Part shown: positions 52,601-64,000 of the stretch, in pieces
Layout: every line of letters starts with the position of its first letter
How positions within the stretch are numbered: the first letter of the stretch is position 1
Assembly: GCA_965153455.1 (NCBI GenBank)
Contig: OZ234495.1
Location: forward strand, 9,916,875 to 9,980,874
Direction: 5' to 3'
Source of the DNA: Sphagnum compactum
Taxonomy: Eukaryota > Bryophyta > Sphagnopsida > Sphagnales
DNA: 64,000 nt
The notes under the pieces: model-generated
What the model was told of the DNA's origin: nothing
The model's input: only the letters and a program-made list of their open reading frames with translations
The model's database searches: none
Translations under genes and position numbers: made by a program

Positions 52601-55600
52601 ATGTTCTCCCGATATGATGGGATAGGACAATATTTTCTACTCAGAGAGATAGGAGCTAGGGTTTGCTGCTGCAAAGTCCAAAATTCTAGTGCAGCAGCTA
52701 ATAAAAACCAGTGCAACCATTGAGGGAAAATGTCAATTTTGGGCAAATTATTTTGCCAAACCAATGCCACTGGTGTAAGATATCTCTTGTAAGAATTGAG
52801 AAATAATCTCCATTTTGATGATTAAGAAAAGATGAACCAATGCGACTGGTGTAAGATCTATAGTCATGGTATGCCAAGTCAGGAATGTAGACTCTCCATG
52901 TCAATAGAAAAATGGCTAAAGGACACTGAGTATGACTGCCAAACCTGCTCAGTAAGGCATCAAAATAATTTTACTGCTTCTCTCTGTGCACTGATAAGGA
53001 TGAGAAGATTACCTTAAGGACTCGTGCCTTATCATATTTCTGCATATCACTCTGGCCCTTAAGGTTGCTGCTGGGTGCCAGAAACACGTACTTGAACTCT
53101 TTATTGTTGATAGGGTCATTCCAGAATGCTAGCCATGTAACAGTGTTATCATGCCTTATTTCTTTCCACCTACATTAGCCCAAACTACAACTCAGTACAG
53201 GTCAACATTAGTAAGTAATGCATCTGCAATGGTGCATGGCTAGTACAAAAACATTGACAACCAGCTTTCCTACAAAGATCTAGGTCTGGAGAAAAATGCA
53301 CACCGGCAACCAGGTATAGGGCATTCGGGAATAGGAGCGTCTTTTCCAATGTTGATAACAATGTCCTCTGGCATTATTCTGGTCTTCAACTTCCCCATCT
53401 AAAAAAACAACAAGAAATGCATGATATATGCAGGCATGTTTAGTTCACAGGAGTCTGCTCAACCAAAGCTCAAAGAATCAAATCAAGTTTTCCATGAACA
53501 ATTTCCACTTTTCTCATCATTTTGACTTAAAGATTTCCAAGAAACAGAAGTGGATCAAACTTTTATGGCCTGCATGTTGTGTACTGAACAATAACATAAT
53601 ATAGCTGTACTTCCTAACACAATTTATGTTGACCTGATAGCAAGCAGGTACTCAGCATTAAAATCCTGGAAAATTGATCAGCCCTATCAAGCTTTGAAGG
53701 GCCTAAAACCCTTAAATACTGAATAGAACTCAGTCCTCTACAATTCCTTATAGAAACAAGTTAAGATTTGCTTCTTGACAATCTAGAACTGCAGAACAGA
53801 ATTGAACACAGGTTGCAACAAGAACAAAGGGACACCATCTGCTTCAGCCCAATGAGCACTGGTACTTGCAAGGAAAGAGCATAACTAAGAAGCAAATAAA
53901 AAAGTCGAAGGAAGACTGGACCTTGGGATGATCACCACGGCCACGAAACAGACCAGGAGGCTCCACCCGAAAATTACCAACCTGTTTCAGAACAAAATCA
54001 TAGGATTGAAGTAAACCATTCCACATCACCTCACTGCAAGAGACTTTATTCAACAATCAAAGAGCTCATGGCACATCTGAAAATCAATCAGGCAGATACC
54101 TTTACTTCCACATTTTACTCCATGGAAACAGCTAGCTCTGTTACATGAACTACACAATGCTGTGAACAGGACCCTTATAAAGAGTACGCTTTAGTAGTAT
54201 AGATCACAAAGGTCATATGAATGTGATTGCAGAGAGAAACTTCAAAGAAACATAAGGTAACCAAACAATTGTTATGTCCAGCCAAAGCAGAACACAGACA
54301 TGAATGAGTGCCACTATGACCTTGTAAGTAATAATCCCAAAACATCAGAACACCAACTGCATCACTAATGGCAGTAACTAGCTCCTCAGTGACTTCGTTG
54401 GCTCCTGGCAGTGAGTACAGATAATATTTTCCTAAGTGCTGAGAATGTCTCCACAATTGCAAGTCAACTTCAATATAATGGAGAAACAAACCAACAATAA
54501 GGCATAGATATTCAAGATCTGACAATAAATCAGCAAACAGGAAAAAGAGGAAACTCAACCTAAAACACAAAGAAAACAAGAGAAAAGCTGGAGCAACTAG
54601 AACAACAGCACCAGCCACACACATGTTCAGAGACCTTCACTGGCAACAAGTGCGGTACTGACCAGCTAACTACCATAGCATCTGCACTGACTTCATCAGC
54701 TCCCAGCAGTGGGTGGAGGTAAAGATACTGAGCTTCTGTCACAAGACCAGCAGCAATGGGCAGACTGGGCCATGATGCTGGCTAGCTCAACAAAACCTAT
54801 AGATAAGCAGAAGATTGAGGAACCCAAGAAGAAAGAAGGGAAACAGAATGGAGACATTAATTAGTATGATCTTTTGGAGGACAAAGTTGGTACAGATTAA
54901 TGTATGATAATCTGCACAAAACCTACAGCAAACAATTGTACAAGAAGCCGCATCCAGAGTTCATGGCACATTTCTGGAAGTAACAAAAAGACTCAGTCAT
55001 GATGTCAACTAGCACCCAAGAGGCAAAGTTAATGGAAAAGCTCAAAAAAAGGAATGAGTGTCCTCATTCAAACTGCAACAAGCTCAGCAGGGTAAGCTTC
55101 ATCTCAGTTTAGCTTGCCCCTGTAAAAAAAAGCACCCAAGTGGCATAGCGAGGCCAGCATGGAAGGTAGTGACAGGGCCTTCTACACCCAGAACATACCA
55201 GTCAAGCATACCATCGATCAACCACAAATGTGTGAACAAAACAAATACATATGCATTCATCTACCTTTTCCTTCACACCATCAACAAGTGCCCACATGTA
55301 CTTGTCTTCAGCTTTTAGTTTCTCCTCTCTTGCCCTTTTCTTTTCCTGCAAAATTTACAGACAAAATGACATCAGCTTGACAATATGTCCAATATTTGTT
55401 TCTTGTATTAAAAACCTCTGTTTTCATCCTTAAGCTAGAAGCTAGCCTTTAGTGAGAGAAGGAATGGAGGTCAGATCACCTCTGCAGACATGTTCTTCTT
55501 TCTCTCCTTCTCTACTTGGGCCCAATCATAAATGGGAGTGAAGTCACAGAGCTCAAACTTCTTGATCATATGGTTCTTCCCGAGTATCGCTTTCCAATCT

Positions 55601-57231
55601 TCCCAAAAGTTCTTGAGGAATTTTGGCTTTGTAGCATAATCTGAGTCCTTCATAACCGCAAACATAGTTGCCACCTGTTGAATCCAAAACCCACTTAATC
55701 CTATAGAGCAAGCATAAGACAGAATAACATAGAATTCCTCAACACAATTTCAGCCAATTAGGTTGCAAGATTGAGACATTATACTTTTCCAGAATGCATG
55801 CTGAAGCTCATCCTTCAGTATCCCCTGTCACCATGGCTATTTACTTGGACTGCAAAGTGGCCAATACTGTGTGGGATCCACAGTAACAAGGAACATCAAA
55901 ACAACAGAAGTAGTCAAGGTTCACTTGAGGCAGCACATTGGGCTCGGGTCCAGACAAAAATAAAAATGACAAGATCCCTCACTGCACAATGCCATCATAG
56001 TCAATACAGGACATAGGGAGAATTTGCAGAAAGCTCACCTCTTCCTGCTCAATTGTGAGATCCACTGGTTTCCCATCATAAAGCATCTTCACACCATGGC
56101 TTTCATATGGAGGGGGGAAAATGACACCATTATGTTCAAGGGTTTGCCACTTTTGACTTTCCCCACTGCCAGGCTCCCTCTTGGTTTTCATTGTTGTAAC
56201 CTTCACCATCTTTCTCTTTTTCAAGAGCTTTTGTGCTTTCAATGTCTTTGCCTTTTCTAGAAACTTTTTGGCTGCATTTGCAGTGGATCCAGAGCTGGAT
56301 GGTACCTTTGTTTTCTGTTGAACTGCCACAGCTTTGTTGATGGAGCTGATGGCAGGCTTGCGTTGTGCAAGAGGTACATCATCTTCATCATCGTCGTCAT
56401 CATCCAACACCTCCTTCTTTGCTTGAGACTTGGTAGCCAATGACAGCGAGACCTGCAGCCATGTCCAGACAATCAGAAAAAAATTCAAGCATGTTCAGCT
56501 CAAAAGCACATCCAATTGCTTGACAAGCCTTCTGCTGCAAATCACAAATCAAAATCTCACCTTAATCTTCTTCTCAGGGGCCACACTAGGTTGAGCCTGA
56601 GCTGCTCGTTTTATGTTTCCAGTTGCTGCTGTCATGGCCTTGACTGGAAACTTATTTACCACATCCACATCATGGGCTCGAGAACTTGATGATGCCTTGG
56701 CTTTCTGTTGGGTTGCCATGGTTTTTTTTATGGAACTAATGGAAGGCTTGCGCTGTGCAAGAGGCAAATCATCTTCATCGTCGTCATCATCATCTGAAAA
56801 CTGTTCCTTCTTTGCTTCAGACTTGAGAGCTGACGGCAGTGAGACCTTCAACCATGTCCACCACAAAGTCACAAAACCCTCCAAGCATGTTCACATCAAA
56901 AGCAATGTTCAAGCAGAGCTTAACACATTCCTAGGAGAACTTCTGTTGCAAGTCAACCAAAGTACAGAAGACTTACCTTAAACCTTTTCTCAGGGGGCGC
57001 AATAGGTTGAACCTGAGCCGGTCGTTTCATGCTTCCAATATCTGTCATCACCGCATTCTTCTTCAACGAATCCTTCCGGACATAGGTTTTCAATGGTTTC
57101 CGATCAACCAGAGGCTTATCATCATCAGAATCATCATCAGTCGGCTTCAACACAGCCCGTGCCTCCATCTCTTTCCCAAGAGCTCGCCTCGCCAAAGGTT
57201 TATCATCATCAGAGTCATTGAAGATATCCAT
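46682..57231 (-). CDS. TOP1: DNA topoisomerase I (type IB)
   Basis: Seventeen exons give an uninterrupted 823-residue nuclear enzyme that relaxes supercoils by transient single-strand cleavage. Exons, from the start: 57231-56977, 56845-56561, 56452-56039, 55674-55480, 55345-55265, 53981-53922, 53398-53304, 53169-53013, 52434-52309, 51538-51458, 51226-51136, 50894-50761, 48277-48212, 48055-47966, 47718-47615, 47101-46933, 46750-46682. The acidic, lysine-rich N-terminus (SDDDKPLA-type modules) is followed by the core ([63 protein letters not shown]) and a linker. The catalytic Tyr782 lies in [11 protein letters not shown], 41 residues from the end, as in the family. The tail is EVEPDFRF. The first in-frame ATG (57231) is chosen. 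Some donors are weak (GTCCAG after exon 6). Exons 2 and 3 are duplicates of each other. Confidence 0.95.
49060..50700 (-). pseudogene. Penelope-like retroelement, reverse transcriptase relic in TOP1 intron 12
   Basis: On the minus strand, successive frames spell a reverse transcriptase of the Penelope-like type. At about 50439-50131 is [20 protein letters not shown] through [13 protein letters not shown]. At 50104-49787 is [18 protein letters not shown] and a degraded DF.TQYTKI. At 49710-49399 are [18 protein letters not shown] and the catalytic FVDDLF (49491-49510). At 49276-49070 is [19 protein letters not shown]...[10 protein letters not shown], the thumb-like end. At least three frameshifts and stops separate them. 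No GIY-YIG endonuclease follows, and no flanking repeats were found. It lies in the same orientation as TOP1. Confidence 0.75.
54600..55030. repeat. Dispersed intronic repeat shared by TOP1 and EHD introns
   Basis: TOP1 intron 5 contains CATCAGCTCCCAGCAGTGGG, CTGAGCTTCTGTC, AGCAATGGG and CATGATGCTGGCTAGCT in order (54697-54786), then a second partial copy, CAGTCATGATGTCAACTAGC, at 54994-55013. The same order appears in EHD intron 14 (8930-9076) and, more diverged, in TOP1 intron 12 (48795-48906). No terminal structure was recognised. Confidence 0.6.
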
Positions 57232-57983
57232 TTCACCTGGCACTTACCAAGAACATGGAATCAGTTTTGGATTCAGAGGCTGAATGCTCAGCATGTAAAA
57301 CATCAATCAAACTCTCCCTTCACCTTGTGCCTTGCATTTTTCACCTTTTCCTAAAAACCTAAAAGAGAAGTAGTGCCGAACCAAATATCACTTGTTTTTT
57401 GGGTGGATACTATGACCTATTTTTCCACTCGCCTAAAAAGTCACTACATCAAAATCTCTCAAAGAGAAGGATTTATCACTTGAAAAAACTCTTCCGATAT
57501 TGTGAGAGTTGATTGCAGAAGGAGCCAAGAATACCTCCTCTGATCAGGAGTACAGAAAGAAACGAATAAAAAGAGGTGAGAAGGGGAACACACACAAATA
57601 GACCAACGGGAGAGAGACAGAGAGACAGAGAGACAGAATGGTTACCGCTCTAGGTGATTACTCTGACGAGAAATCACCTACGCCGAAACTGGACACAAAT
57701 TGAGGGTCACATGCAGCTGATAAAGATCCTGCTCCATGGTTACAATGCTTTCCAAGAATCAAATAAATCTCACCATCACCGCAGGCTCCTCATCCCAAGA
57801 CCACACACAAAGCTCCAGAGACCCTACTCCTCTACTTATCACGGGCAAAGAAACAAACAGCGGGGGGAGATCCGGGGGGCAACACAGCTACATGCATCGA
57901 CAAAGAATGCAAGCAGGCGAGAATTGGATGTGAAGGGGATATTAGATCTTAAGGGGAAGTGGAAAAAAGAAGAAGAAGAAGAA

Positions 57984-58023
<40 letters not shown>

Positions 58024-58160
58024 AGAAACAGAGACGCGAGAAAACCAAATCCTCTGGGGGTAGCTTTTCGCGCTCCCACCAAACCCTAATTTGGTGTCTT
58101 CCGATTGGACGAAGTACAGAACGCGCTGGAAACGTGTGATGAGGCCAACAATGCAAACAT
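57232..58160 (-). promoter_or_regulatory. TOP1 promoter and leader, with GA tract and telo-box
   Basis: Upstream of the TOP1 ATG on the minus strand the DNA is CT-rich (sense), with a CT/GA run at 57991-58019 and a GACAGA repeat near 57610-57638. AAACCCTAA at 58081-58089 is a perfect telo-box, a motif enriched in plant promoters of translation, replication and cell-cycle genes. It sits inside the near-palindrome ACCAAACCCTAATTTGGT. No TATA box was identified. Confidence 0.55.
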
Positions 58161-58597
58161 TTTGACCTCAGGGTTATAACTAGGGTTAGGCCTCAGGTAC
58201 AAAATAGACTCTAGGGAAATAGGCTTGTGCAAAAAACAAAGGCCTTTGTTTATGACCCATTATTAGATCAGGTGATGAAACAGTGCCATTAGATCAGGTT
58301 GTTACAATAGGAGCTTTTTGAAGTCTTTGGAGGAGTTGACTTGAGGAGTTAACCAGGCACTTAACTGTGGTAACAGCTACCTACCTACCTACCTATCCTA
58401 AAGATTGATTGTCCATGCATCATGGAAAGTGAAATATATTTGTGGTCAAATTGAGATCCCTTCAACTCACTAGTGCTTTGAATTGTTTCCACAAGTTGTT
58501 TTGTTTTTTGCCTCAGTGATTTATTAGTTACTTAACATTTTTAGCATGTACCTTACTTAAAAGGACATGTCAAATTTTTCCCAAATTAAAAGGAGAT

Positions 58598-58621
58598 TTT
58601 GGGTTTAGGGTTTAGGGTTTA
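58598..58621. repeat. Short interstitial telomere-like repeat
   Basis: The sequence reads TTTTGGG followed by two TTTAGGG units and TTTAG. That is about three tandem copies of the plant telomere unit, too short to be a telomere. A paired duplication, GACCTCAGGGTTATAA(C/T)TAGGGTT, occurs at about 58164 and 58627. Confidence 0.9.
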
Positions 58622-58639
58622 GAATTGACCTCAGGGTTA

Positions 58640-59899
58640 TAATTAGGGTTTCACACATCATTTTATTTATAATTAGGATTTTACACATCATTCTAAACCC
58701 AAAATTTGAGGATTTTTTTACACATCCTTTTTTCGATGAAACCCTTGCCAAACTTTATAAAAAGAAAGCACCCAAGAAAAGTGAGAGAAAAAGAAAAACA
58801 AGGGGGCAAGGACCAAAGTCCAAGCAAGCAAACAGCCCAAAAGAAGAGACGGGCCACAAAGGCCGTAAAGGAAGGAACCACTTCAACCTTCACTAGTCGC
58901 TTGAAGCATATCAACTAAAGAAAAGGGGAGGTAAACCCCATAATTTCATCATCATAGTAACAACAACACCTCCTGTGAACACATTCCTCAAAATGTGCCA
59001 CCAAATGAAAAAAAACACTAGGCAATAATAAATAGTTTCAGAGTCTCCAGCCAATAACACTCCACCCAAAGGCTGGATCTTGATTTTGACAATGTGATTG
59101 ATTGAATGAAACAATGCACAAAAAGGCCAAATCAAACTGTACATACCTAGTACTAGTTACAACTACAAATGATAAATGGTGATAAGCTTTCTTTTGATTA
59201 AATGTAGCCCCCAAAAAAACCCCCCACTCCCCCCCTATATATTTATCATGCTTTAAGTCAACCAAGGAATTTTTAATGTTTTTATGTTTTTACCACCAGT
59301 TTAAATGCTGGTTCATCATTCACAACGACCCTCACGAGTACCACCATGGCGTTCCTAGTTTGGCTTTTACTATTTTGGAAATACTATGTCCATTATTGTG
59401 GTAAAAAAGAGATAAATGTTAGCATTCATGACATCATGAACATGATCACATTGGTGTTGTACTACATGGAGTTGCATATGAATAGTGCATGAAAAGCACT
59501 TGGATAATTTACCTATGTGTGTTTTGTATTCACCTTTTGTAGTAAAGGTGTGTTGTGTGTTGCCATATTGGTGACTACAACCATCATTGTCGACACACCG
59601 AAACACAACAAACAACCCTCCTCAAAAATGCATGACCTTCAAATCGTCCCCTTACATGGAGTTAAGGTTCTTTTAAACTCAAATAGCAACCTAGGAAATC
59701 TTTTTTATTAATTTTTAGATTTAAGATGCAAGGACCAGTATGCAAATGTGAGGCCCATTGTTAATTGTTTAATTGCAATCTCGGAAATCCTTAGTCAAAT
59801 ATAAATCACCTTGAAAAAATAACATAAGGTGTTTTTCCTACTATTTAACTTTAGGAATAGGATCCTAAGTTTACATAGTGCAATGAAGGCAAAATCATT
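58640..59899. other. Intergenic, no gene recognised
   Basis: Short open frames (58706-58918 on the plus strand, 59370-59615 on the minus strand) lack motifs. The stretch 59210-59240 is C-rich. The right part may be the start of the gypsy relic's downstream sequence. Confidence 0.5.
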
Positions 59900-62800
59900 T
59901 TTTGGTCCATACCTTATCCAAAGATGGTGTAAGGCATTCCATTTGCCAACTCCTTGAACATCAATCACACACCAACATAGTGACAACCCCTATAAATTAC
60001 CCATATAACATAAAATGAATTTGATAAGAATAATTACCAAAGATGGATCAATTTGGTCATTCACATTGAGTAGATGACACAACACATAATTATGCGTGTG
60101 GTGCTTTCCATGTTTGACCATTTTAATCTTTAACAATAACATTTCAGAAGGTAGAACTTTCTACACACATTTAATAACACGTCCTATAATCACATCCAAA
60201 GTAATAAACCTACCATTTGCTACAAGTACACAATCTCCTAACTCGAATTTATAGATATGAGGTTGATAATCAGCTTCACGAATAATGGCATAACATAACA
60301 TATTTTAATGTTGGGTAATTGCCAAATTCTATATGATAACCATAGGCATAACACACCAGAACAAGGTGGCTCACTACTCACATACCTAATTCACACATAA
60401 ACATTGTCCAAAGTAATTATTGACGTCGCATCTTGTTGGATTGAAGTTAGTAGTTCGAGCTCATGGCCAAATAGTAAAAAGTATGCCATATGACGAAGAA
60501 GGTGAAAAAAAAGATTGCCAACTAAACTTATACCCCATAGTTAGCCATGGTAATTACAAATCCCAATCTCAATGATGGCTTTTTTGGAGCCCATATTTTC
60601 ACCATTTCCATCATCCGCTTAGCTAATATGTTTGCCTCAAAATGGTCCCATGAAATAGTGCAAGGATCTATCAGTGCCTTTTCACATATTCTTGAAACTC
60701 CCCATGGAATTTCATATTTTGATCAATGAGTATTTAAACTAGAACCCCAAACCTACTAAACACCATATCTAAAAATGCATATGCAACACCTTCATTATTG
60801 TGATTTGGCAATGGCACCAATTCTAGTTATTTCAAAAAATGTTCGATCATAACCAAAACATATTATGTTATACTATTAAACTCAATGTGTTGACAAAATC
60901 CAAATTCCATTAAAACCCAAATCCTATGATGGACACTGGTTATAAATTAAGTGCAGATGTGTGATGTTCACATTTGATCACACACCACACACCAAAGACA
61001 CAAATTATTGAAACTTGCAGTTACAACCTTCATCACCAATATTATGCTTGGAACAAGCCAGAAGTCCAACAAAAATCAAAATGGCCCCACTCCTTGTGAG
61101 CATGTCACACAAAACCTTCATGTTATTTTGGGTGAAGCACCACCTGCATTCATCCATCTATCCAAACCGCAGAAAGGAATTACCTTCTGATTTGAATTGT
61201 TTGGACTTATGCACAACACAATCTTGTTCCTTGAATGTTAATCCAATCTAAATTTCACATGTTTACAAATATGTAATGATAGGTGCATCATCATGTATAT
61301 CCAAAGCATTGTCATTTTTTGACTCAATGTCCACACCATGGTAACCCATGGTATTCATGTCAATTTAAAGTGCATTGTCACCCCAAATTGAAATAAATAA
61401 GTATGTGCATGCATGCCATATTGGTACTACGTCCAAATTTGCATCCCCAAGCTAATGAATCCTTTTAATATCCTTTTCGTTAAAACATGGGTTTGGATTA
61501 TGGCCATCTACATCATGATTGACTATACCAACCTTATGGAGAATATCAAAATCATCTCTAGTAAGATAAGGGCCCATCTTACCAACCTTTTTATAAGTTG
61601 ATCAAATTCCATCAAAAATTAGAATGGCTAGTGGTTCATAACCAAAATGAATAAGCTACCATAAATATAGCATTGGAATGATGAATTTACCCAAACAATA
61701 ACAAGGCATTGCCCCTCAAATGAATTGTAATTGGCCTACATTTTATTTTTGGACCAATTGGCATATGCCATCATGAATCGACCATGTGATATTGTTTTTA
61801 ACCCTAATGTGTTCTAATCAATGTGTAATTGGAATGGTCATCCTCCTATGGGTCATCTCAAAATGGGAGTTGAAATGAGCATGGCCTTCAACTTTCAAAA
61901 TACCTACTCATGTGTCTCGCCCCATATGTATTCCTTATCAATCTTCATAAATTAGGTCAAAGGTTCAACAATGTTATTGAACCCTTTAACAAACCTTCGA
62001 TAATAATTACACAAGTTTCATAAAGATTTTAATTAATTAACATCCATGGGTTAAAGAACCCGTGAGATCACTTCAACCTTGGCCTTCTACACCCCTGATC
62101 GATCTGAATAAATCATGTGACCTAGGTATTCCACCTAAGTATGAAAAAATCGGCACTTACCTGGATGAATTTCAAGGTTATGTGTTTAAAGTCTCCCAAA
62201 CACCTCTTGCAAATGATGCATGTGATTTCCTAAGGTCAAGTTAAAAACAATGATGTCATCAATATAACATTTGGCGGAACTAAAATTCACCAAGACTTGA
62301 ACCATGACCTTTTTAAAAAATTTAAGGGATTAATTTCTTCAAACTAAATGGCAAAAACCTCCATTGGTGCAAACAATCTTTCCCATGATGATCCAATGGG
62401 CACAATATAATATAGGTGACATGGGAAAGACATGTGTCTCCACGGTCACCTATATTTTGGGGTGATCGAATATCTCCATGACTTGAGGTTTAAGGGCATT
62501 ACTATGATTTCTATGTAGAATGTGAGGGGGTGTCAATGAGTCCTAGCACCCCCACATCACCAACATCTTTTTGAACACCCATGTAAATCCCCCTTGGTGT
62601 CCATGATGCCACAATTGCCAAGGATGTGTAACCCGACTTGGCATAACATCACCCCCTTTTTGCATCGACATGGTTATCCCAATTGGAGGTGTAACATGTG
62701 AAGAAATTGAATGGGTGGATTAGTAAAACATCTTTGTTCAACCAAGGCCAAACTAAAAATCCAAATGAAACAATTAATATCCATCACTTGCCCCAAAAGT

Positions 62801-62900
62801 CGCCTATGAATTCCTTTAGAAAGCCCCAATATTATTGTCATGGTAGTGTGGAACCCCATGGCCCACTCCATTTCATTCACATTGGGTTCCTCCATATTAA
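59900..62900 (-). pseudogene. Ty3/gypsy-type retrotransposon pol, heavily decayed
   Basis: Reading right to left on the minus strand, the reverse transcriptase catalytic motif is AKCYIDDIIVF (about 62275-62243). It is followed by a broken connection segment, YYRRFVKGFNNIVEPLT (about 62005-61955), and RNase H-like HID...YNSFEGQCL.IVWV (about 61820-61690). Much further left (about 60290-60040) is an integrase C-terminus-like stretch, QPHIYKFELGDCVLVANGRF. Stops occur every few dozen codons, so nothing is functional. LTRs were not recognised. The order RT, RNase H, integrase matches Ty3/gypsy rather than copia. Confidence 0.7.
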
Positions 62901-62929
62901 ATGAATTGGAGTCCAAATCATACATGGGC

Positions 62930-64000
62930 GTCCATCCTGAAATGCATGAAAGTGTGAAAAATTCAACAAGGTTATTAAGGCTACTTGTGGAAGTCCAACC
63001 CTATTGACCTCCTTTTCCTTTTTTTGTTGAACTTTTAGAAAACATGAAAAGATGATGAAGAAAATAATGTCAACGAAATGTTAATGCCCCCCCTAATTCC
63101 TTGTTTTTCCCTTTGCCATTGGAAAACAACGATGATGAGGATAAGAACTCCATGCCCACCAATGACAACAATGAAGGGGAAAAGGAGCCTCCCCACCTTG
63201 TGTTATTACTATTGATGCTACTAATACTGATGTTCAATGAAGATGACTTTCATTTGAAAAGGAAAAAAATAGTAGGGAGAAATAATGAAGAGAGAAAGGC
63301 ACCATGTGGCAAGGTTTCCTTTTCTTTCCTGTGAGTTTTTTTTTGTTTCACGACTCCAAGGTACTAGGCCTTGTTTGAGGTTCAACTCCTCATGGAGTTT
63401 TAAACAAAAAAAACAAACCCAAAACTCAGAAAATCATTGGGTGAAGTGGACCAAGAATGCCCCTAGTTACATTTCCTATCAAATTGAAACACACATAAAC
63501 TATAAAATCCAAATTTTACAAAAACAATGCGGTAACTTGCCACACCCAACTCTTGTGCAAAACACGAATAAACCAAAAGTTAAACAAAACTAAATTTAGT
63601 TGTAGCACCACACAAAATTATATTAAACTTTTGGTGATTCAAAACACGATTCATTTACAACAATGCAAGAATCCAACCCCTAAACACAAAATGGAAAACC
63701 AAAAACACCATAAATTAAAATAAAACTTACGTAACATTAAAAAAATTACAAAGGAAAATACACTATGTGCTTTGGAATTTCAAATCACCAAAAGTGATTT
63801 AAGATCACACATTTTGAAATTATATCTCATAAACTAAATATGTATAACCATGTTCACATTGGAACTAGTTCCACAACAATTTACCCTAGTTTACATACAA
63901 TACTTAGGATATAAACATGTAACTAACATAAAATTCTTGACACTTGATAATGCATTTTTAAAATAAGAGAAACCTTACATAAGAAACATTTTACATATTT
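62930..64000. other. AT-rich right edge, no gene recognised
   Basis: Two plus-strand frames (63101-63334 and 63285-63593) show no motif. They may include gag or untranslated parts of the neighbouring retrotransposon, but nothing supports that directly. Confidence 0.5.

Overview
The window is nuclear DNA of a streptophyte green plant. The evidence is a plant-type actin with coding introns after codon 21, within codon 153 and after codon 357 plus a leader intron in the 5'-UTR, a calcium-dependent protein kinase (a plant/protist family), a plant-type EHD protein with its EH domain at the N-terminus, and TTTAGGG-type telomeric repeats. The intergenic DNA is very AT-rich and full of decayed transposons and minisatellites. 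I cannot place the species. A Penelope-like retroelement remnant and several unusual actin residues fit a non-angiosperm lineage (charophyte alga, bryophyte, fern or gymnosperm), but this is inference.

Layout. 1-962: piece of a decayed hAT transposase running off the left edge. 963-8543: AT-rich DNA without a recognisable gene. 8544-14362 (-): EHD-type dynamin-like ATPase, 15 coding exons. 14664-17190: a 52-bp minisatellite and an element with long inverted ends. 18141-21593 (+): an 11-exon gene for an unrecognised EF-hand-like protein with a Cys/Met/Gln/Pro tail. 22468-24127 (-): actin, 4 coding exons, with a leader intron to 24890. 26480-31000 (-): a decayed hAT transposase interrupted by about 1.8 kb. 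31350-34600: two degenerate minisatellites. 37298-38068: a second copy of the inverted-end element. 38890-39680: a repeat array ending in a perfect 18-bp hairpin. 40859-42460 (+): CDPK in one uninterrupted exon. 43400-45440: a 62-bp minisatellite and a foldback element with a 74-bp tandem core. 46682-57231 (-): DNA topoisomerase I, 17 coding exons, with a Penelope-like reverse transcriptase relic in intron 12 and a duplicated acidic exon. 57990-58621: GA tract, telo-box and telomere-like repeat. 59900-62900 (-): decayed Ty3/gypsy pol. 62930-64000: nothing recognised.

The five intact genes are ordinary cellular genes (endocytic recycling, cytoskeleton, calcium signalling, DNA topology and one unknown) on both strands, with no operon-like relationship. 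I predicted splice sites by eye. In every multi-exon gene the reading phase is consistent across all junctions and the total CDS length is divisible by three. No tRNA, rRNA, CRISPR or organellar feature was found. The most novel items are the unknown EF-hand gene, the foldback element, the TOP1 exon duplication and the paired inverted-end elements.
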